From Methanoregula sp. UBA154 (GTDB taxonomy: Archaea; Halobacteriota; Methanomicrobia; Methanomicrobiales; Methanospirillaceae), in contig DAPW01000016.1 in assembly GCA_002502245.1 (NCBI GenBank), positions 10,804 to 74,803 of the forward strand: a DNA stretch of 64,000 nt, written 5' to 3'. Below are positions 59,403 through 64,000 of the stretch, one piece after another (position 1 is the first letter of the stretch; every line of letters begins with the position of its first letter). The position numbers and the translations under genes are program-made. Below the pieces are notes generated by a model, which saw nothing but the letters and a program-made list of their open reading frames with translations, did not search any database and had not been told where the DNA came from.

Positions 59403-60627
59403 AGGAGTCCCTCCCCGCAATACAGCCTGCCACTTTGATACCGGCCCTGATCGATCCCTCCATGCTCCGCTCGGGATAATTCTCCCTTGAGAACATACCG
59501 GCCATAAACAAACCCTGGTTTTCGTACGCCGGGATCAGCGACCGGTATCCCGTTGTATAGACCGGCCCTGCCCAGGGGTCAACTGCCACCCGGTGCCACC
59601 GGATCTCATTCCGGGCAACGGAAAACCGGATACAGAAGTCATCGATCAAGGTCTTGTCGATGTGGGCCGGGAGTGCGCCGGAGAAGTAGGATGCCAGGTA
59701 CACCAGATGCTCTCCATACCGGTCGACAGGGATGAAATTGGTGTGACTGACCACGGCACCGTACGGCGCACTGTCTTTCATATTCAGCCAGTAAATGCCA
59801 TTTGTTATATCCCGGTCCATCGCGAGCGTAACACATGCCGCTCCCTGATAGGGAACGGGTGGCATGACAGGCCCTCCGGCTTTCTGGAGTTCATGGGGCG
59901 GGATCGTGGATACGACTGCATCAAACCGGGTACCGTTTACACGCCAGATCCCATCTTCACGGGATAACGAAGATACCGGGCATTGTGTCTGGATGATCCC
60001 CTGGTTTTTCCTGATAGCGTCTTCCAGGGCATCGATAATACTGTGGAATCCTCCGTTGAGGTATCCGAGGTGTTCACCTGACACGCCGCGGTCTGACCGG
60101 ATGGCGATCCGGCTGATGAGCCATGCAGCGGAGACCTCTTGTCTCCGGTCCCCGAACTTGCTCTTGAGCAGGGGCTCGAAAAACGAGGAATAGATATTGC
60201 GGCCGAGGTTGTCTATGATGTAGCGTTCCGCAGGAATATCGTCAAGGGCGGAGATGTCAGCCCGTTTTGCCGTGAGGGTAAGATATGCAAGTTTCGCTTT
60301 GTCAATGAGCGAGAGCTCGGGATACCTGAGGATCTCCAGGGGAGTGTTGAGGGGATAGATGGCACCACCGGAATAATAGCCGGTTGTTCCGGTCTTCCAT
60401 TCAAGAGCGTCGATGAGCCCCAGATCGCGGAGAAGGGCAAACAAGTGGGTATCACCAGAGAAACAGTGATGATAATACCGCTCGATCCAGTAACCATTCA
60501 CATGATAGGATGAGAGACAGCCACCAAGGTAAGGCATCTTTTCAACCAGCTGGACTTCATGCTCACCGGCAAGTGTATGTGCTGCAACAAGCCCCGTCAA
60601 TCCCCCGCCGATGACACATATCCGCAT
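59389..60627 (-). CDS. FAD-dependent amine oxidase/protoporphyrinogen oxidase-like protein
   Basis: 412 residues. 'RICVIGGGLTGLVAAHTLAG' binds the FAD ADP moiety, 'QLVEKMPYLGGCLSSYHVNG' is the second glycine box, and the C-terminal 'GLFMAGMFSRENYPERSMEG' closes the FAD site. In this operon setting it may act on a prenyl lipid or sugar lipid. First gene of the operon. Confidence 0.87.
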   Translation of the reverse strand: MRICVIGGGLTGLVAAHTLAGEHEVQLVEKMPYLGGCLSSYHVNGYWIERYYHHCFSGDTHLFALLRDLGLIDALEWKTGTTGYYSGGAIYPLNTPLEILRYPELSLIDKAKLAYLTLTAKRADISALDDIPAERYIIDNLGRNIYSSFFEPLLKSKFGDRRQEVSAAWLISRIAIRSDRGVSGEHLGYLNGGFHSIIDALEDAIRKNQGIIQTQCPVSSLSREDGIWRVNGTRFDAVVSTIPPHELQKAGGPVMPPVPYQGAACVTLAMDRDITNGIYWLNMKDSAPYGAVVSHTNFIPVDRYGEHLVYLASYFSGALPAHIDKTLIDDFCIRFSVARNEIRWHRVAVDPWAGPVYTTGYRSLIPAYENQGLFMAGMFSRENYPERSMEGSIRAGIKVAGCIAGRDSCDQT

Positions 60628-60816
60628 TTTCCTGATCCATAGTATTTTTCATGGCGAAATGAAAAAGGCTCCGTAAAAAGCAAAAAAAACCACTATACCT
60701 CGTAGGGATTATAAGAAAGTTTTTGTACTGTCGAAATAAAGCTTCATACCAGCAAAAGAACTTAAAATGAATCAAGAGAAAATAATTATCCGTTAGCCCT
60801 TGGATGGTGTAACCAG

Positions 60817-61995
60817 ATGCGCGTATTTTTCATAGGTTTTGGTCAAGCGGGCGGTAAAATTGTCGATATGTTTATCGAGCAGGACAAAAAGCTCGGGACC
60901 AACAGTTTCAGGGGAATTGCTGTAAATACTGCGCGAACGGACCTGATGGGTTTAAAAAACATCGAGATGAAAGACCGGATCCTTATCGGGCAGACGATGG
61001 TCAAAGGTCACGGGGTAGGCACCGATAACGTGACCGGCGCCCGTGTGACTGCGGATGAAATAGACAGCATCATCAGTGCCATAGATGTACGCGGCACCCA
61101 TGATGTGGATGCATTCGTTATCGTTGCCGGTCTTGGGGGGGGTACGGGTTCCGGCGGATCACCGGTCCTTGCCCGCCACCTCAAACGGATATACCGTGAA
61201 CCGGTCTATGCCCTCGGGATCATACCTGCGCCTGAGGAGGGTCGTCTGTATTCCTATAATGCCGCAAGAAGTCTGACCACCCTTGTGAATGAATGTGACA
61301 ACACCTTTATTTTTGACAACAGTGCCTGGAAAAATGAGGGGGAGAGTGTCAAAGGTGCTTTCCACCGCCTGAACAATGAAGTAGTTCGAAGGTTCGGCGT
61401 GCTGTTCCGTGCCGGTGAAGTAACCAGGATGGGGGTCGGGGAAATGGTAGTCGACTCCAGTGAGATTATCAATACCCTCCGGGGCGGAGGTATCACTTCT
61501 GTGGGGTATGCGATCAGCGAAGTGATGAGCAAGCGTTCAAAGGATAAAAGAGGGCTTATTGGCGGGATTAAGAATAAATTTGGTGCCAAGAAGGAGGCCA
61601 ATGAGCAGGTTCTGCTCGGGGAAGACCGTTCGGCCAAGATCGTGGCGCTTGTCCGCCGGGCCATGCTTGGCAGGCTGACCCTTCCCTGTGATTATTCGAC
61701 CGCGGAACGTGCGCTGGTCCTTGTCGCAGGCCCTCCTGACGAAATGGATCGCAAAGGCGTTGAAAAGGCGAAGAGCTGGGTCGAGGAGAATATCGCCGGT
61801 GTTGAAGTGCGGGGAGGGGACTACCCGGTCAGCAGCGAGTATATTGCTGCTGTTGTCATGCTGGCAACGGTAGGGAATGCCCCAAGGATCAAGGAGCTTC
61901 TGGACATTGCAAAGGAGACAAAAGAAGATGTTATTAAGTCAAAGGAGAAGAAAACCAGTATGTTTGAGGAGGGTATCGACCCCTTATTTGAGTGA
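60817..61995 (+). CDS. cetZ: CetZ-family tubulin-like GTPase
   Basis: 392 residues. The opening 'MRVFFIGFGQAGGKIVDMFI' and GTP-binding 'VIVAGLGGGTGSGGSPVLAR' carry the tubulin signature GGGTGSG; the T7-like and C-terminal domains follow ('AERALVLVAGPPDEMDRKG'). It lacks the FtsZ C-terminal peptide. CetZ proteins shape archaeal cells. The TATA-like CTTAAAATG and GGATGGTG lie upstream. Confidence 0.9.
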   Translation: MRVFFIGFGQAGGKIVDMFIEQDKKLGTNSFRGIAVNTARTDLMGLKNIEMKDRILIGQTMVKGHGVGTDNVTGARVTADEIDSIISAIDVRGTHDVDAFVIVAGLGGGTGSGGSPVLARHLKRIYREPVYALGIIPAPEEGRLYSYNAARSLTTLVNECDNTFIFDNSAWKNEGESVKGAFHRLNNEVVRRFGVLFRAGEVTRMGVGEMVVDSSEIINTLRGGGITSVGYAISEVMSKRSKDKRGLIGGIKNKFGAKKEANEQVLLGEDRSAKIVALVRRAMLGRLTLPCDYSTAERALVLVAGPPDEMDRKGVEKAKSWVEENIAGVEVRGGDYPVSSEYIAAVVMLATVGNAPRIKELLDIAKETKEDVIKSKEKKTSMFEEGIDPLFE

Positions 61996-62003
61996 GGTTA
62001 GTA

Positions 62004-63137
62004 ATGAAGGGATTCTCTAAGTGGATTTTAGTTGCGATAGCTCTGATAGTGTGCATTCAGGGAGTATCGGCATTCTCCGTATCATCAATTACCGTTGATC
62101 CTTCCGGATCGCTGGTTCCCGGCACCTCCGTGCTCGTTTCGTACAAGGTTGACTTTTCGGCATCGGGCGATGAGACATTTCCTTCATCCAACGAACTGCA
62201 GATGTCAACGGATCTGGATGATGCGACCTGGACCTATTCCCTTGTTCTCGATGGCATAGACCAGCCACAACCTTCAGGCGGGGGTCGCGTGCTCTCTGTA
62301 TCCGGCTGGATTCTCTCCTATCCTTCCAGTGTTGAAGAGTCCCTGAAGGTAACCCTGGAAGGCAAGGCACCGACCGTTACCCAGACAACCAACAGGACAA
62401 TGATAAAAATCCAGGAAATCGACAGCCGGAACAATATTATTTCCAGTACGGTTGTCGAACGGACAGCGGTAGTCGTGAATGTTGCTGAAATCCAGTCCAG
62501 AGTAACTGAAAAAGAGTCGGCACTTCAGACATTCCGGTCCCATATCGATGAAAAATCCGCACTGGGTGTTGACACCACGGCTGCAGAAGTAAAGTATTCT
62601 GAAGCCCAGCAAAAAATTACCGCCGCCAAGAATCTTCCCTCAAACCAATATACCCAGGCTAACAACAATCTGGATGGAGCACAGAATGCAATAAACGATG
62701 GAGAAACTGCTCTCGACCGTGCATGGGCAGAAAATGAGGTGACCAATGCAGCGATCCCCATCAATAATGTCGACAGGACCATTGCATGGTTCAAAGGTAA
62801 CTCGAGCACGAGGGATGATGTGCAGCTCCCGGCAATTATCGCAAAACGGGAAGTTGCCGTCAGTTATATCTCAACTGCCAATGACGAGATCAGCAACGGC
62901 AATTATGCACAGGCGCGAAACAAAGCCCAGGAAGCATTCAACAAAGGAAATGAGTCCTACACGGACGCCCTCGCCCGGCAGAAAGTCCTGGAATCGGGAC
63001 TGTTCGGGTGGTTGCGGTTACCCACCATCAAGCTTCCCGGCGGGATCTTCCTTATCGTCGGCATTGTTGTTGTCGTACTTGCAGTGGTCGGTTTTATCAT
63101 CTACCGCAAACGCTCACACTGGGACGAACTCGGATAA
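62004..63137 (+). CDS. secreted, membrane-anchored coiled-coil protein
   Basis: 377 residues. Signal peptide ('FSKWILVAIALIVCIQGVSA'), an Ig-like N-domain, a long helical region with heptad-like repeats ('EKESALQTFRSHIDEKSALG', 'AEVKYSEAQQKITAAKNLPS'), then a C-terminal membrane helix ('GGIFLIVGIVVVVLAVVGFI'). GTGAGG precedes ATG 62004, just 8 bases after cetZ. Function unknown; coupling to cetZ suggests a cell-surface partner in shape control. Confidence 0.8.
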   Translation: MKGFSKWILVAIALIVCIQGVSAFSVSSITVDPSGSLVPGTSVLVSYKVDFSASGDETFPSSNELQMSTDLDDATWTYSLVLDGIDQPQPSGGGRVLSVSGWILSYPSSVEESLKVTLEGKAPTVTQTTNRTMIKIQEIDSRNNIISSTVVERTAVVVNVAEIQSRVTEKESALQTFRSHIDEKSALGVDTTAAEVKYSEAQQKITAAKNLPSNQYTQANNNLDGAQNAINDGETALDRAWAENEVTNAAIPINNVDRTIAWFKGNSSTRDDVQLPAIIAKREVAVSYISTANDEISNGNYAQARNKAQEAFNKGNESYTDALARQKVLESGLFGWLRLPTIKLPGGIFLIVGIVVVVLAVVGFIIYRKRSHWDELG

Positions 63138-63744
63138 GTTCGTTATAACTGCATTCATCCTTTTTTTAAAAAATTTCTGAAAGGAAATCCGGAAATTTTT
63201 TTTGTGAAAATTTTTCAAACGATCGCGATTCCATCCCCCTCCGCTCAGGGAGCCACCGGATCCCAAAACACTCCGGACACCGGCGATCCCAAAACCGCCT
63301 TTCTTTTCAGATCCTGTGCTCCAGGAAGCCACAGAAGGACTTTTGCTGTCCAATTGCGTGTATTAGCCCGGATTCTGTATCACGACGAAGAAATTTCAAT
63401 CCGGGCCCGATACGCAGAGAAAAATCTCCTCATTGTACCGTTTTTCCCCAATTCCCCGGATTTCAGGTGCGCCGATAGTGTTGTTGCTCATTTAAATCTC
63501 ATAAAATGGGCTCCGTTCGGTAAAAGGAGCCTGATTCAGATTATCACTCCCCTTCCCAACCTTTACGCTCTGGATCGGTATTTTCTCCGACGGTGCCCGT
63601 CAGTGAATCGACGGAACCGGGGGTACCTGCCGTGAGGAGGACGAGCGGTAACTGCAGATCCCGGTGAGCCCGGCATGAATTCCGGATCACCGGATCTTCC
63701 TTCCGGCGCCGGAGCGGCAGGCCCCCATCTGCCGGTAACTTTTC
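63138..63744. other. intergenic region
   Basis: 607 bases. T/A tracts just after the 63137 stop (63163-63169, 63197-63203) may terminate transcription. A 143-codon plus-strand frame (63204-63635) looks random. No tRNA or rRNA seen. Confidence 0.5.
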
Positions 63745-63826
63745 AATTTTTTTTGCTCTGTAGAAACGCACATGAACGGGAGTTCACACCCGAAGCATGA
63801 AAATTGCGTAAAATGAAATCATTTTT
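63745..63826. repeat. dispersed intergenic repeat, copy 4, truncated at the IS110 end
   Basis: AATTTTTTTTGCTCTGTAGA matches copy 2 (12403), and CATGAAAATTGCGT followed by AAATGAAATCATTTTTG resembles copy 1 (ATGAAAATTGCAT...GATTTTTGG). After this the repeat stops and the IS110 left end begins. Confidence 0.5.
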
Positions 63827-63954
63827 GTGGGCAGCCAAGACTGAGAGGATTTTAGGATCAAAATCCTGTTGTAGAAAGTAGTCCCTCCCGTACACCCAAA
63901 TGCGTCCTGGAACGCGGATGGGAAATTGCCGTTGTACAGGAGTTAGCTGCCCAC
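63827..63954 (+). ncRNA. IS110 bridge-RNA-like structured region
   Basis: Outer stem GTGGGCAGC (63827-63835) pairs with GCTGCCCAC (63946-63954). Inside are a perfect hairpin AGGATTTT-aggatc-AAAATCCT (63846-63867), and a second stem CTCC-cg-TAC / GTA-ca-GGAG (63885-63893 with 63934-63942) that encloses CCCA/TGGG and GCGT/ACGC separated by a 3x3 internal loop. It directly precedes an IS110 transposase start. IS110 elements encode such a bridge RNA in this end, whose loops pair with target and donor DNA. Transcript ends are not known. Confidence 0.6.
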
Positions 63955-63963
63955 AGGATCAGT

Positions 63964-64000
63964 ATGTCAACAGAGAGACGAAAAGTTTGTGGGATAGATG
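63964..64000 (+). CDS. IS110-family transposase, N-terminal fragment (cut by window)
   Basis: ATG 63964 after AGGATC. Twelve residues are visible, 'MSTERRKVCGID'. 'VCGID' is the start of the DEDD RuvC-like domain in IS110 transposases, where the Asp is catalytic. The rest lies outside the window. The preceding structured region supports the assignment. Confidence 0.65.
   Translation, partial: MSTERRKVCGID

Noticed and set aside
63204..63635. 143-codon plus-strand frame before the IS110 end
   Set aside because: No ribosome binding site and low-complexity Arg/Ser/Pro composition.

Overview
The window is chromosomal DNA of a hydrogenotrophic methanogenic archaeon, most likely of the order Methanomicrobiales (Methanoregula-like; this placement is an inference). 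The support is archaeal: methenyl-H4MPT cyclohydrolase (mch), a methanogenesis-marker 12 type protein, stand-alone NifB, a four-subunit pyruvate:ferredoxin oxidoreductase, Orc1/Cdc6, archaeal L7Ae/S28e/L24e ribosomal proteins, homodimeric-type tRNA endonuclease and a CetZ-type tubulin. Most genes have GGAGGTGA-like ribosome binding sites or TATA boxes of archaeal type.

Layout. 1-4.0 kb: a leftward operon of a radical-SAM activase-like protein, a DUF1257 (Ycf35) protein, a Ycf46-like AAA ATPase and a WD40-type protein that runs off the left edge. 4.9-12.4 kb: endA-trpS-pheS-pheT, convergent hisF, and ahcY. 12.8-23.6 kb: a stress island, all leftward: superoxide dismutase, encapsulated ferritin, encapsulin shell, a small protein, a winged-helix regulator and a ferredoxin; then HEAT-repeat, ATP-cone and Hsp20 proteins, a DUF488 protein, grpE-dnaK-dnaJ and a second small Hsp20. 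24-28.4 kb: a multi-PAS/GAF histidine kinase and a response regulator with a PadR-like output. 28.9-33.8 kb: OGG-type glycosylase, lipoproteins, nifB, an FKBP isomerase and tRNA-Val. 34.1-40.2 kb: porCDAB, marker 12, a sugar epimerase and apgM. 40.3-45.1 kb: an AT-richer integrated element with a tyrosine integrase, ribbon-helix-helix regulator, P-loop ATPase and small genes. 45.3-47.1 kb: two envelope proteins. 47.5-55.6 kb: orc1/cdc6, mch, thrC, marC, nitrilase, ndk and ribosomal proteins. 55.7-60.6 kb: a tightly overlapping four-gene glycolipid/glycosylation operon. 60.8-63.1 kb: cetZ with a membrane coiled-coil partner. 63.8-64 kb: the left end of an IS110 insertion sequence with a bridge-RNA-like structured region.

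The strongest new observation is a shared promoter architecture, GTTTCA-N6-GYYTCA-N22-CCTATA (sense strand), upstream of four stress transcription units: SOD/encapsulin, Hsp20, DUF488 and grpE-dnaK-dnaJ. The spacing is exactly 6 and exactly 22 in all four, and three of the four carry an exact CCTATA. This points to one regulon joining protein folding with an oxygen/iron encapsulin compartment. Other notable points are the IS110 bridge RNA candidate next to a dispersed intergenic repeat, the Ycf46/DUF1257/radical-SAM/WD40 cluster, and small overlapping ORFs (one cysteine-rich) in the long grpE leader.
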